A stretch of 15,592 nucleotides of DNA from JBBIKU01 sp037445245. GTDB taxonomy: Bacteria > Chloroflexota > Anaerolineae > Anaerolineales > Anaerolineaceae. A program made the position numbers and the translations under genes. The stretch lies in the NCBI GenBank assembly GCA_037445245.1, contig JBBIKU010000042.1:1-15592 (forward strand), in the 5' to 3' direction. Position 1 is the stretch's first letter, and each line of letters begins with the position of its first letter. Positions 1 to 7,829 of the stretch are shown piece by piece. The notes under the pieces were generated by a model. The model had not been told where the DNA came from, searched no databases, and saw only the letters and a list, made by a program, of their open reading frames with translations.

Positions 1-412
1 AGCTGCGCACGCCGATCACCGGCATGCCCTGTTGGCTCAACTCATAGGCGATGTGCAGCGTGCCGTCGCCGCCCACCACGATCAGAGCTTCCAGGTCGAG
101 GGCGCGCAGATTCGCCATCACTTCTTCTGAACGGTCTTCGATGACCGTTTCCCCATTTTTTTCGACTTTGTAGGCAAAGGGGTTGCCGCGATTGGCGGTG
201 CCCAGGATGGTGCCGCCGCGGGGCAGAATGCCGCGCACTGAGTTGTGATCGAGTGGAATGATCCCGTCTTGCTGCAAAAAGCCGTCAAAGCCGTTGCGGA
301 TTCCGAGCATCTCGCAATCGTAATCTTGCAATGCCGTTTTAACCGCGGCGCGAATAACGGCATTCAAGCCGGGCGCATCCCCGCCGCCGGTCAGAATTCC
401 CAGTTTCTTCAT
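1..412 (-). CDS. pfkA: 6-phosphofructokinase, N-terminal 137 residues (cut by window edge)
   Basis: This is the N-terminal part of a cytoplasmic phosphofructokinase, which phosphorylates fructose 6-phosphate to the 1,6-bisphosphate in glycolysis. The start GGGDAPGLN (residues 9-17) is the nucleotide-binding loop. ILPRGGTILGTANRGNPF (62-79) matches the substrate-proximal family motif, and GGDGT (114-118) is the phosphoryl-donor loop. A Gly in that loop (E. coli G104) is associated in the family with ATP use, and Asp with pyrophosphate use, so ATP is the likelier donor. The ATG at 412-410 follows a GGAGG-type ribosome site. The gene is divergent from the photolyase, with 150 bp between their starts. 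The last visible residues, Val-Arg-Ser, fall where Pro-[Gly/Lys]-Thr-Ile-Asp-Asn-Asp is expected, which is odd. The family call is secure. Donor specificity is tentative because the second diagnostic position is abnormal. Confidence 0.93.
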   Translation of the reverse strand, partial: MKKLGILTGGGDAPGLNAVIRAAVKTALQDYDCEMLGIRNGFDGFLQQDGIIPLDHNSVRGILPRGGTILGTANRGNPFAYKVEKNGETVIEDRSEEVMANLRALDLEALIVVGGDGTLHIAYELSQQGMPVIGVRS

Positions 413-426
413 CCTTTTTCCCTCCG

Positions 427-454
427 TTGTTCAAACCGCGCTCTATATTATAAT
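427..454 (+). promoter_or_regulatory. Putative photolyase promoter with a -10 that also reads on the minus strand
   Basis: A perfect TATAAT lies at 449-454, with a weak -35 (TTGTTC, 427-432) 16 bp upstream. The -10 sits in the near-palindrome ATATTATAAT, so TATAAT also reads on the minus strand at 452-447. There it could serve the phosphofructokinase gene, but no minus -35 is evident. The divergent starts at 412 and 563 require at least one promoter in this gap. The transcription start has not been established. Confidence 0.4.
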
Positions 455-562
455 GATCAAGTGCAGCAATGCCGTGTCCAGGCTGGTTTATCGAGCTCGA
501 TTGGGAAGGCGCTGTCCATTACATTCATTCATTATATACCAAGGAGGCACAACCATTACGGC

Positions 563-1957
563 ATGAGTTTGGCGGTGTGGTGGGTGCGGCGTGATCTGCG
601 GCTGGATGATAATCCCGCCTTGCGAGCAGCGCTGGATGGGGGGCGGCAGGTGCTACCGCTGTTTATCCTCGACTGGCGCCTGATGAATACGGCGTCTCCG
701 GCACGCCGGGCTTTTCTGGTGCAGGGACTTCACCGATTGGACGAAGCCCTCCGTCAACGCGGCAGTTGGCTGGTGCTGCGACGGGGCGCGCCGTTGGATA
801 GCCTGCATCGGGTGATTGAGGAGAGCGGCGCATCGGCGATCTATGCTGAGGAAGATTACTCACCCTTCGCCCGCCGCCGGGATGATGAAATCATTCGCCA
901 GCTCCCCCTTCAGCGGGTGCCGGGTTTGACCGTGCAGCATCCGGCGCTGATGGTCAAAGCAGATGGCGCCCCTTACACCGCCTTTACCCCTTTCAGCCGG
1001 ATGTGGCAGGCGTTGTCGGCAGAACCACCTTCGCCGGCGCCAAAGCATCTGTCGACGCCACCGCAGCTCATCAGTGAGCCTTTGCCGCAGTTGGAGGGGG
1101 TTACGTCCTTGCCGGCAGGGGAAGATGAAGCTCTGCGCCGCTTGGATGCCTTTCTGACTGAGGCTGTATTCGATTACCACGAACAGCGCAACCGACTCGA
1201 TCTGGAGGGCACCTCGCTGCTCTCCGCCTACTTGCGCTTCGGCATGCTCTCGGCGAGGCGTGCCGTGGCGGCGGTGCGACGGGCGGCGCAAGATGCTGAG
1301 GATATCCGGGTACAGCGCGGTTGTGAAGTTTGGCTTAACGAACTGATCTGGCGCGAGTTTTATCATGCCGTGCTTTATCATTTTCCATGGGTATCGAGGG
1401 ATGCTTTCAAGCCGCACCTGCGCAGTATCTCCTGGCGGGATGACCCTGTTAGCTTCTCCGCCTGGAAAGAAGGCTGCACCGGCTATCCGGTTGTCGACGC
1501 CTGCATGCGGCAGCTCACCACGATGAACTGGGTACATAACCGCGGACGGATGATTGTGGCTTCTTTCCTTGCCAAAGATTTGCTGATTGACTGGCGCCAG
1601 GGCGAGCGCTGGTTCATGCAACATCTGGTGGACGGCGACCCAGCCGCCAACAACGGCGGTTGGCAATGGAGTTCCGGGGTGGGCACTGATGCGGCGCCTT
1701 ATTTCCGTATCTTCAACCCGGTGCTGCAAGCCCAAAAATTTGACCCGCGGGGCGAGTTTGTGCGCCGTTGGCTGCCGGAACTCTTAGGCGTGCCGGATGA
1801 ATTTATTCACCAACCCTGGTGCATGCCTGAAAGTGTGCAACGCGCCAGCGGCTGTCATTTAAACCGGGATTACCCCTTGCCGATCGTAGATCATCGTGCA
1901 GCCCGCCTGCGGGCGCTGGCTGCCTATCGTCAGTCCAAACAGACTTCAGCAGGATAA
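563..1957 (+). CDS. phr: Class I deoxyribodipyrimidine photolyase (464 aa)
   Basis: This is a light-driven flavoenzyme that splits cyclobutane pyrimidine dimers in DNA. An N-terminal antenna (Rossmann-like) domain opens with WWVRRDLRLDDNPAL, and the FAD-binding helical domain fills the C-terminal half. Diagnostic blocks are LNELIWREFYHAV, GYPVVDACMRQL, HNRGRMIVASFLAKD, NNGGWQW and APYFRIFNP. The electron-transfer tryptophan triad (E. coli W306/W359/W382) aligns to W291, W344 and W367, and the NNGGW Asn typical of photolyases is kept. These features favour repair over a cryptochrome role. The length matches bacterial photolyases. The frame is open upstream to 245, but homology begins at the ATG at 563, which has an AAGGAGG site at 541-547, a long spacing of about 15 nt. 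The next gene starts 28 bp after the stop, so the two are probably cotranscribed. CPD versus 6-4 specificity is inferred as CPD from similarity to E. coli PhrB. The antenna cofactor cannot be read. Confidence 0.95.
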   Translation: MSLAVWWVRRDLRLDDNPALRAALDGGRQVLPLFILDWRLMNTASPARRAFLVQGLHRLDEALRQRGSWLVLRRGAPLDSLHRVIEESGASAIYAEEDYSPFARRRDDEIIRQLPLQRVPGLTVQHPALMVKADGAPYTAFTPFSRMWQALSAEPPSPAPKHLSTPPQLISEPLPQLEGVTSLPAGEDEALRRLDAFLTEAVFDYHEQRNRLDLEGTSLLSAYLRFGMLSARRAVAAVRRAAQDAEDIRVQRGCEVWLNELIWREFYHAVLYHFPWVSRDAFKPHLRSISWRDDPVSFSAWKEGCTGYPVVDACMRQLTTMNWVHNRGRMIVASFLAKDLLIDWRQGERWFMQHLVDGDPAANNGGWQWSSGVGTDAAPYFRIFNPVLQAQKFDPRGEFVRRWLPELLGVPDEFIHQPWCMPESVQRASGCHLNRDYPLPIVDHRAARLRALAAYRQSKQTSAG

Positions 1958-1985
1958 TCTTTACGGATAAGAGGAGAATTCGTTC

Positions 1986-4121
1986 ATGCAAAATCCCCTT
2001 TCGTTGTTTTTTGCCCCTGGCGGCGTGGCACTGGTGGGCGCATCTGCCAGTCCCAACAAGCTCAGTCATGGCATTCTGCGCAATCTCATGCAGTTCGGCT
2101 ACCGCGGTGGCATCTATCCGGTGAACCCCGCCAATGAGGAGATTCTGGGATTGCCCTGCTTTGCGGATGTTGCCAGTGTGCCGGATCCGGTCGATCTGGC
2201 GGTTGTGATCCTGCCGGCGGGCATAACGCCGACGGTGGTGGAAGCCTGCGGTGAGCGTGGTATCAAGGCAGTGATTGTGATTTCCGGTGGCTTCCGCGAG
2301 GTCGGTGGTGAAGGGGTTGGTTTAGAAAAGGAATTGCTGAATATCTGTCAGCGCTACGGGATGCGCATGATCGGTCCCAACTGCGTCGGGACGTTCGATA
2401 TCCACACCGGGCTTAATACCACTTTCATTGAAGGCTTACCGGGGCGCGGGCGGATCGGTTTCCTCTCGCAGTCGGGGGCGGTCGGCGGGGGCGTGTTCAA
2501 CCTGATCAACGACAAGGGGATCGGGTTTTCGTGTTTCGCCAGCCTGGGCAACGAAGCTGATGTGAACGAAACCGATCTGATCGAATATCTGGCGGATGAC
2601 CCTCATACGCATGTGATCATGGCGTATGTCGAATCGATCCGCGACGGCAAACGCTTCATGCAGGTGTGCAAGCGGGTGACCCGCAGTAAGCCGGTCATTC
2701 TGCTCAAAGCCGGGTGCACTCAGGCGGGGGCGCGCGCCGTTTCTTCACACACCGGTTCTCTGGCTGGCTCGTACAGCGCCTACGAAGCTGCCTTTCGCCA
2801 GTGTGGTGTGATTGAAGCAAACACCACTGCCGAAATGATCGATCTGGCGTTGGCGCTGGATTATCAACCCTTGCCGGCTGGCGAGCGGGTGGCGATCCTG
2901 ACCAATGCCGGTGGTCCGGCGGCGCTGGCTTCTGACAGCATAGCGGCTCACGGGCTGCGCCTGGCTGACCTGGAAACAACAACCAAAGCGACCATCCGCC
3001 AGCACCTGGTTGCCAGCGCTCAGGTGGCGAACCCGGTGGATATGCTGGGCGGGGCTGAGCCTCTCGAATACAAGCTGACACTGCAAGCGCTGTTGAAGGA
3101 TAACACGGTTGACGCCATCCTTGCCATTCTGGTTCCGCAGGCGCTGGTGGACGCGGCGGAAGTGGCGCAGGTGCTAGGAGATACTGCCCAGGCAACCTCG
3201 AAGCCGGTGCTGGTCTGTTTTATGGGCGACCAATCCATTGGTGAGGCGCGGCGGGTGCTACACCGGTACCGCTTGCCCTTATACGTGTTTCCGGAGAGCG
3301 TCGGCAGTGTGCTGGGGGGGATGCTGCGCCGTCGGCGCTGGCTGGAAGCACCGCAAGAATCACCGGCGCAGCCCAGCGGTATTGATGCGGTGGCGGCTGC
3401 AAAGGCATTGCAAGGAGCCAAGTCGGGCGCGGCGCTGGGAGAAGCCGCCACCCGTCCGTTGCTGGCTGCCTACGGTATTCCGTTGATTGCCGGAGAAGTT
3501 GCCCAAAGCGCCGAGGAAGCTGCTGCGGTGGCTAAACGGCTGAAGACACCCGTTGCGCTCAAGATCATCTCGCCGGATATTTTTCACAAGTCGGAAGCGG
3601 GCGGGATCGTGCTCAATCTGGAAGACGAAACGGCGGTCGAACAGGGTTACCATCGGTTAATACGGAATATATCGGAGAACCAGCCGCAGGCTAAGATCGA
3701 GGGCGTACTGGTGGAAGTTATGGCGCCCAAGGGTATCGAGGTCATCATTGGGATGCGGCGCGATGCCAACTTTGGGGCGCTGATGATGTTTGGATTGGGC
3801 GGTGTGTACGTGGAGTTGTTCAAAGATGTCAGCTTCAAGGTGGCGCCGCTAACCCGCGCCGAGGCGTTCGAGATGGTGAGCGATACGAAAGCCGGCAGGC
3901 TGCTGGGGGGTCTGCGCGGCAAAGCCGCCGCGGACACTGAGGCGGTGGTCGATTGCATGCTGAGGCTGAGTCAGCTTGCACTGGACTTCCCCCAGATCGA
4001 AGAGATCGAAATTAACCCCTTGCTGGTACTGCCGCAGGGTGGAGGCGCGCTGGCATTGGATGGGCGGGTATTGCTGCAATCCGGAGAAAAATATGCTGGG
4101 GTAAAGTTTGGTGAGGGTTAG
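1986..4121 (+). CDS. ADP-forming acetate/acyl-CoA ligase, fused alpha-beta (711 aa)
   Basis: This enzyme converts acetyl-CoA or another acyl-CoA plus ADP and phosphate into the free acid, CoA and ATP, which conserves energy in fermenters. It can also run in reverse or belong to the related protein-acetyltransferase lineage. The order is a CoA-binding Rossmann domain (from about residue 10, GGVALVGASASPNK), succinyl-CoA-ligase-like flavodoxin domains (GRIGFLSQSGAVGGG and following), then an ATP-grasp domain (about 485-705). The phosphorylated His of SHTGSLAG is H255. The second shuttle His, in HKSEAGG, is H534. EINPL lies at 675-679. No GNAT acetyltransferase domain is present, which argues for a metabolic ligase. 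The ATG at 1986 follows GAGGAG with about 9 nt spacing. It lies 28 bp behind the photolyase and its TAG overlaps the convergent gene by 4 bases. The acyl substrate cannot be told from sequence. Confidence 0.93.
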   Translation: MQNPLSLFFAPGGVALVGASASPNKLSHGILRNLMQFGYRGGIYPVNPANEEILGLPCFADVASVPDPVDLAVVILPAGITPTVVEACGERGIKAVIVISGGFREVGGEGVGLEKELLNICQRYGMRMIGPNCVGTFDIHTGLNTTFIEGLPGRGRIGFLSQSGAVGGGVFNLINDKGIGFSCFASLGNEADVNETDLIEYLADDPHTHVIMAYVESIRDGKRFMQVCKRVTRSKPVILLKAGCTQAGARAVSSHTGSLAGSYSAYEAAFRQCGVIEANTTAEMIDLALALDYQPLPAGERVAILTNAGGPAALASDSIAAHGLRLADLETTTKATIRQHLVASAQVANPVDMLGGAEPLEYKLTLQALLKDNTVDAILAILVPQALVDAAEVAQVLGDTAQATSKPVLVCFMGDQSIGEARRVLHRYRLPLYVFPESVGSVLGGMLRRRRWLEAPQESPAQPSGIDAVAAAKALQGAKSGAALGEAATRPLLAAYGIPLIAGEVAQSAEEAAAVAKRLKTPVALKIISPDIFHKSEAGGIVLNLEDETAVEQGYHRLIRNISENQPQAKIEGVLVEVMAPKGIEVIIGMRRDANFGALMMFGLGGVYVELFKDVSFKVAPLTRAEAFEMVSDTKAGRLLGGLRGKAAADTEAVVDCMLRLSQLALDFPQIEEIEINPLLVLPQGGGALALDGRVLLQSGEKYAGVKFGEG

Positions 4122-4621
4122 CGCTTGGAACGAAGCAAGCGCGCCTGAATCAGAATACCCAGCAGCAGCAGCACCGCGAACAACAAGAGGCGTTCGAGGG
4201 GCGCGACCGGCACGACCTCAACCACCAGAATACTGCCGGTGACCGCCGAGAGGATGATCAGCGCCCACTTGAAGATCAGCGCCACCAGCGCTGCTCCCAC
4301 CACGCCGCCGATCAGGAAGAGGATCATTGAGAGATAGCCCAGATCCAAATCGAACCAGTGTGAGAGGGTGACCAGCAGATAGCCACCGATGATGAACCCC
4401 GCCAGCCCGACCGCCAGGCGCTGAAGGAAGTGCGCCAGAAGTGCCCCGCTCAAACCGAAAACCAGACCGAGAAGCAGGACGGCGCCGTCGTTTTGCACCG
4501 GTAGCAGCCGGGGGGTGAGGTAGAACCCCAATGAAAAGCCGACCACGCCCACGAAAAGCCAAAACAGCTTCCTACCCATTGTCAGCAGGGCAAAGCCCAA
4601 AATGACATTAACAACTCCCAC
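4118..4621 (-). CDS. Small polytopic membrane protein, DUF4203-like (167 aa)
   Basis: This is a hydrophobic protein with about six or seven predicted membrane segments and very short loops rich in Gly, Leu and Val. It ends in a basic tail (LLRSKR), expected to be cytoplasmic. The pattern resembles the DUF4203/TMEM198-like family, whose bacterial role is unknown; this is style recognition only. An in-frame ATG at 4627 lies only 2 nt from a perfect AGGAGG (4635-4630). The GTG two codons later, at 4621, has an ideal 8 nt spacing, so I prefer GTG; with the ATG the protein is 169 aa. It lies about 20 bp behind the MFS gene and is likely cotranscribed with it. Its TAA overlaps the stop of the convergent CoA ligase (4118-4121). 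No function is assigned. Confidence 0.8.
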   Translation of the reverse strand: MGVVNVILGFALLTMGRKLFWLFVGVVGFSLGFYLTPRLLPVQNDGAVLLLGLVFGLSGALLAHFLQRLAVGLAGFIIGGYLLVTLSHWFDLDLGYLSMILFLIGGVVGAALVALIFKWALIILSAVTGSILVVEVVPVAPLERLLLFAVLLLLGILIQARLLRSKR

Positions 4622-4629
4622 TTCCATTT

Positions 4630-4635
4630 CCTCCT
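4630..4635 (-). promoter_or_regulatory. Shine-Dalgarno site that decides between ATG and GTG starts
   Basis: The minus strand reads AGGAGG here. The gap is 2 nt to the ATG at 4627, which is too close for normal initiation, and 8 nt to the GTG at 4621. This favours the GTG start of the small membrane protein. Confidence 0.6.
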
Positions 4636-4642
4636 GATAGAC

Positions 4643-5829
4643 CTATCTGCTTCGTTGGGGTTTGGGCAGCAGGAATAGAAACGGCAGTCCCAGCAGCATT
4701 ACTCCGGCGCCGATTTGAAAGGCAGCCCGCAGCCCAATACGGTCGCCGATTGCCCCGACAACGATCACGGCGATCGACGAAATGGCGAAGCTCATGGCAA
4801 AGAACAACCCGTTTGCCAGTGCCCGGTTGTCGGGGTAACTTTCCTGCACCAATGCCATGATCACCGGTGTCACCGCCAACATGCTGAAGCCGAACAGCAG
4901 GAGCAGAAAGAACTTCCAGATGCCGATTGCACTCAGAAAAGCGAACATCAACAGCGGGGCGCTGATGAAGCAGATCAGCAACACCGGTATGCGCCCGATG
5001 TGATCGCTGATCGACCCGCCGAGCAGGGCACCGAACACGCCGGCGATTTGCATCACCGAGAGGGCTGCGCCTGCCAACCACAGATCGGCGCCCTCATCGG
5101 TCAACAGGGTGGGCAAAAAAGTGTTGGCGGCAGAGAAAAGGAGCGCCCGCAGGATGATGATCACCATTAATGGGAGCATCACCGGTTGCATCCGGCGCAC
5201 CAGCGTTCGCATAGGTAGATCTGTTGGCAGGTTCGCCGGCGCGGAATCGGAAATGCTGCGCATCCCCAAAAAGAGCAGCAAGGAAGCCAGGATTCCACCG
5301 AGCATCAACCAGATTGTTCCACGCGGTGAAAACAGGCGGATGGTGGTAACCACGGCGAGCGGTCCCAGCGTACGCCCCAACTCGCCGCCTACCATCCAGA
5401 AGCTCATCGCCCGTCCCAATTTTCGCCCCGCCAGTTTGCCGGTGATCACCGGTCCCGTGACGTGAAAGCCGGCTGAACTTAACCCTACCACAATCAGCAT
5501 TAGGGCGGTGGCAAGATAACTCCGGCTGAGTCCCAACAGGCTCATCAAAGTGGCGGTGACGGTGGGTGCCAGGATCATTAAGTAACGAAGATTGTCCCGG
5601 TCAGCGAGATGTCCGAGGAAGGGCTGCACCAGCGAGGGGAGGTGAATCAGGGTTGCCAGAAGCCCGGCTTCGGCGCGCGTGATCGACAGGTTGGTGATCA
5701 TCATGGGCAACAGCGGCGCCAGAAATGCCGGATATGAATCATGAATGGCATGACCGACGGCAAAGATGCCAATTTCTCGGCTTGGAAATTGGGCAGTTTC
5801 ACCTTCGGGGTGAATTTACTGGATTGCAT
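4643..5829 (-). CDS. MFS transporter, Fsr-like, with a frameshift close to its 5' end
   Basis: This is a major facilitator superfamily permease of the inner membrane, probably a drug or small-molecule efflux protein related to fosmidomycin resistance (Fsr). The signature segment GLSSAGFHVTGPVITGKL, followed by MSFWMVGGELGRTLGPL, closely matches Fsr in pattern. LGHLADRD is the loop 2-3 motif and GGSISDHIGR its second-half copy. The longest uninterrupted frame begins only at 5710 (TTG). Upstream, the same frame encodes a clear first membrane helix, IGIFAVGHAIHDSYPAFLAP, back to a TAA at 5818, with no ATG, GTG or TTG. An ATG at 5829 in another frame gives a plausible tail (MQSSKFTPKVKL...QAEK). 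Restoring one A in the AAA at 5775-5773 joins the two into a 395-residue, 12-helix protein of normal length. As written, the product lacks helix 1 and is likely inactive. The cause is a real frameshift or a one-base sequence error. It is probably cotranscribed with the small membrane gene downstream. Confidence 0.85.
5773..5775 (-). other. Probable one-base deletion in an A run of the MFS gene
   Basis: On the minus strand GAGAAATTGG would become GAG AAA ATT GGC with one extra A. That links the ATG at 5829 to the conserved helix-1 frame. The exact site could lie anywhere in 5773-5817, where both frames are open, but the homopolymer is the simplest place. Confidence 0.7.
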
Positions 5830-5912
5830 GGTTCTGGGGTACGACTCCCTTCGAAAATGAACATCTGTGTGAAAAGGTATTGCCTGGTTGTGTAGTGTGA
5901 CCGGCAATCTTG

Positions 5913-5941
5913 ATTGTACCAGCCGGCGGCGAAACAGTTAA
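5913..5941 (-). promoter_or_regulatory. Putative promoter of the MFS operon
   Basis: On the minus strand a -35 TTAACT (5941-5936, 4 of 6 consensus bases) is spaced 17 bp from a -10 TACAAT (5918-5913, 5 of 6). The -35 overlaps the stop codon of the upstream permease. The predicted leader to the ATG at 5829 is roughly 75-80 nt. This is a match by eye only. Confidence 0.45.
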
Positions 5942-7455
5942 ATGGGCAATCGGGAGGATGCCAGAATAAAGGTCAGGATGCCGATGCCGACCCCAATCGT
6001 CAACCCGTAGACAAGAGTTCGCTGCAGCACTGCGCCTTCCCGCCCGCGCAATCCTACCGTGCTGCACCCGACCATGACTTTTGCGGGCGCCAGCATGCTG
6101 CCCAAGGAGCCGCCGACGGTTTGGGCGGCGATCATGAGGGGGGCGCTGATCCCCAACAGCATGGCAGCATTTTGCTGCATCAGGATAAACAGGACGTTGG
6201 AATTGTTGTTGCTGCCGGTGGCGAAGGCGCCCAGTATCCCCACCAGGGGGGTCGTCAGGGGATAAAAAACGCCCATTAACAAACTCAGTCCCTGCGCCAG
6301 CAGCATGGTCATGCCGCAATAATCCATGATGGTTGCCAGCCCAACCATGGCGGTCACGCCAAGGGTGGCGGGAGCTGCGGAAAAGAAGGTGGCGCGGGCG
6401 GCTTGCTTGAATTTTTTGCCATCCAGGCTTCCGATTTTTCGGTAGTAAAAATAACTGAAAAGTGAAACCACCATCATCAGGATGCCGGGGTGCAGCAAGG
6501 GGCGGAATGCCTGATGATTGATGGCGGTGGTGAACCCGCTGGTGGTGATCGTCTCAGGGAAAACAAGTCGCCAGACAACCTCGGCGAAGGCGGCGCGCAC
6601 TGGCGGGATGATGGCGATGCCTGCCATCAGCACGGTCAGCACCACGTAGCTCATCAACGCTTTAAAGAACGATTTTATCTGATCGAAGGTGATGCGTCGT
6701 GTGCTGTGGTTTTCTCCGCCGAGCAGGATTCCACCCACAATCCCTGCCACGCCTCCGCCGAAGGCGGCGATGGGCGAAAGACCTGAAACCGCCAAAGCGA
6801 ACTGCACCACGGCGATCAAGGCGCCCAAAATCAAAACTTGGCGCCACAGATTCAATTGCCCCAATATGTGCGCCACCGCCAGCCCACACGCCAGACATGC
6901 TATCCCCAAGAGAGCGGCTATCGGCGGCATGAGAATGGCAAGATCGAGGTTGACCAGCGCCAGCAGGGTTTGAACGACAACGCCCATGTTGCCGAGGGTA
7001 ACCGACCAGCCATGACCCACGGCAGCAGCCGTCACAGCGCTGACCGGCGGCACACCCAAGCCGACCAGCATCGGCGCCACGATGGCGATGGGGATGCCTG
7101 AACCGGTCAATCCTTCCAGCATGCCGCTGAACGCCCAGCCGAGCACCACCAGCAGCATGCCGCGCTTGGCAATGGTGCGTTCTAAGCCGCGAGCAATGGC
7201 GCGAATCCCACCTGCCTGATCGACCATGTTGTAGAGTAGCAAAGCGGGCCATAGCACCACCAGCACGTACGATGAGAGGTACAAACCCTTTAATTGCGAT
7301 ACCCACCATACTTCGAGGGTCAAGCCAAAAAAAAGCGCCGAGACGAGAAGACCTGTCAGCCAGCCAGCCCAGCCGGCGCGCATGCCGTCCCAGCGGCGAA
7401 AGACCATCAAACTCAAAACAACCAGTATGGGAAGCGCGGCGAAGAAATATTGCAT
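5938..7455 (-). CDS. lctP: L-lactate permease family transporter (505 aa)
   Basis: This is an inner-membrane secondary carrier of the LctP family (TC 2.A.14), whose known members import lactate or glycolate with protons. It has about 12-14 hydrophobic segments over its whole length. Family blocks are GMLEGLTGSGIP (111-122), GHGWSVTLGNMG (147-158), ATGSNNNSN (around 412-420) and GGSLGSMLAPAKV (448-460), the last two being strong LctP signatures. The frame is open to a TTG at 7491. I chose the ATG at 7455 because MQYFFAALPILVVL begins like the family and the upstream codons are not hydrophobic. Neither start has a strong ribosome site. A hairpin with a T run precedes it at 7529-7490. No lactate dehydrogenase gene adjoins, so the substrate is inferred from the family only. 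The length is slightly under the 530-560 common for characterised LctP proteins. Confidence 0.9.
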   Translation of the reverse strand: MQYFFAALPILVVLSLMVFRRWDGMRAGWAGWLTGLLVSALFFGLTLEVWWVSQLKGLYLSSYVLVVLWPALLLYNMVDQAGGIRAIARGLERTIAKRGMLLVVLGWAFSGMLEGLTGSGIPIAIVAPMLVGLGVPPVSAVTAAAVGHGWSVTLGNMGVVVQTLLALVNLDLAILMPPIAALLGIACLACGLAVAHILGQLNLWRQVLILGALIAVVQFALAVSGLSPIAAFGGGVAGIVGGILLGGENHSTRRITFDQIKSFFKALMSYVVLTVLMAGIAIIPPVRAAFAEVVWRLVFPETITTSGFTTAINHQAFRPLLHPGILMMVVSLFSYFYYRKIGSLDGKKFKQAARATFFSAAPATLGVTAMVGLATIMDYCGMTMLLAQGLSLLMGVFYPLTTPLVGILGAFATGSNNNSNVLFILMQQNAAMLLGISAPLMIAAQTVGGSLGSMLAPAKVMVGCSTVGLRGREGAVLQRTLVYGLTIGVGIGILTFILASSRLPI

Positions 7456-7489
7456 GCGACAAATCCAGCGGTAGGATTGCAGGATAACC

Positions 7490-7529
7490 AAAAAAACATG
7501 GCGCCCTCAGCAAGTTCATGCAGGGGCGC
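7490..7529 (-). terminator. Terminator-like hairpin in the leader of the LctP gene
   Basis: On the minus strand GCGCCC (7529-7524) and GGGCGC (7506-7501) form a 6-bp GC stem. An inner GCA/TGC pairing adds to it. After a 4-nt gap comes a run of seven T (7496-7490). It could end tRNA or readthrough transcription, or act as an attenuator. The gap before the T run weakens the call. The rest of 7456-7712 holds no gene and no clear promoter. Confidence 0.35.
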
Positions 7530-7712
7530 GATACCCTACGGGGAATTATTATTTGTACTCTTGGGATACACCCTATATCAAAATATTTGCCTCAAACCAG
7601 CTTATCTCACGCCAGCAAATTTTAGATTAAAGACCAATTCATCCTTGAACTATACCAGATTTTCCCGATAGTTGGCGCAATGCAAGTTGGTTTTTGGTTA
7701 CAATAAGCGTGA

Positions 7713-7788
7713 TGGCGCCCCCGGCGGGATTCGAACCCACAACCTACTGATTCGAAGTCAGGCGCTCTGTCCATTGAGCTACGGGGGC
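7713..7788 (-). tRNA. tRNA-Arg, anticodon TCG, CCA encoded
   Basis: A full cloverleaf reads on the minus strand. The acceptor GCCCCCG (7788-7782) pairs with CGGGGGC (7723-7717). The D arm contains GCTC/GAGC. The anticodon loop is CTTCGAA with TCG at 7755-7753. The T arm is GTGGG-TTCGAAT-CCCGC. Discriminator G (7716) is followed directly by a genomic CCA (7715-7713). It decodes CGA and, depending on wobble modification, related CGN arginine codons. One mismatch (C-U) caps the anticodon stem. Confidence 0.97.
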
Positions 7789-7799
7789 GCGCAGAGACC

Positions 7800-7829
7800 A
7801 TTATATCCTTGCCTTTCAGGGCTTGTCAA
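7800..7829 (-). promoter_or_regulatory. Promoter of tRNA-Arg(TCG)
   Basis: On the minus strand a consensus TTGACA (7829-7824) and a consensus TATAAT (7805-7800) are separated by 18 bp. The -10 ends 11 nt before the mature tRNA. This is the strongest promoter match in the window and shows that the tRNA is transcribed separately from the ABC operon ending at 7881. Confidence 0.87.

Noticed and set aside
245..562. In-frame upstream extension of the photolyase (about 106 codons)
   Set aside because: It overlaps the divergent phosphofructokinase start and the promoter region, and shows no photolyase similarity before residue 1 at 563.
860..1735. Long open frame (291 codons) antisense to the photolyase
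   Set aside because: It lies wholly opposite a strongly conserved enzyme, has no recognisable domain, and is explained by GC-rich codon bias.
5900..5927. CCGGC...GCCGG inverted repeat after the LctP gene as a terminator
   Set aside because: The stem is only 5 bp with a 16-nt loop and no T run; it overlaps a better promoter match for the MFS gene.
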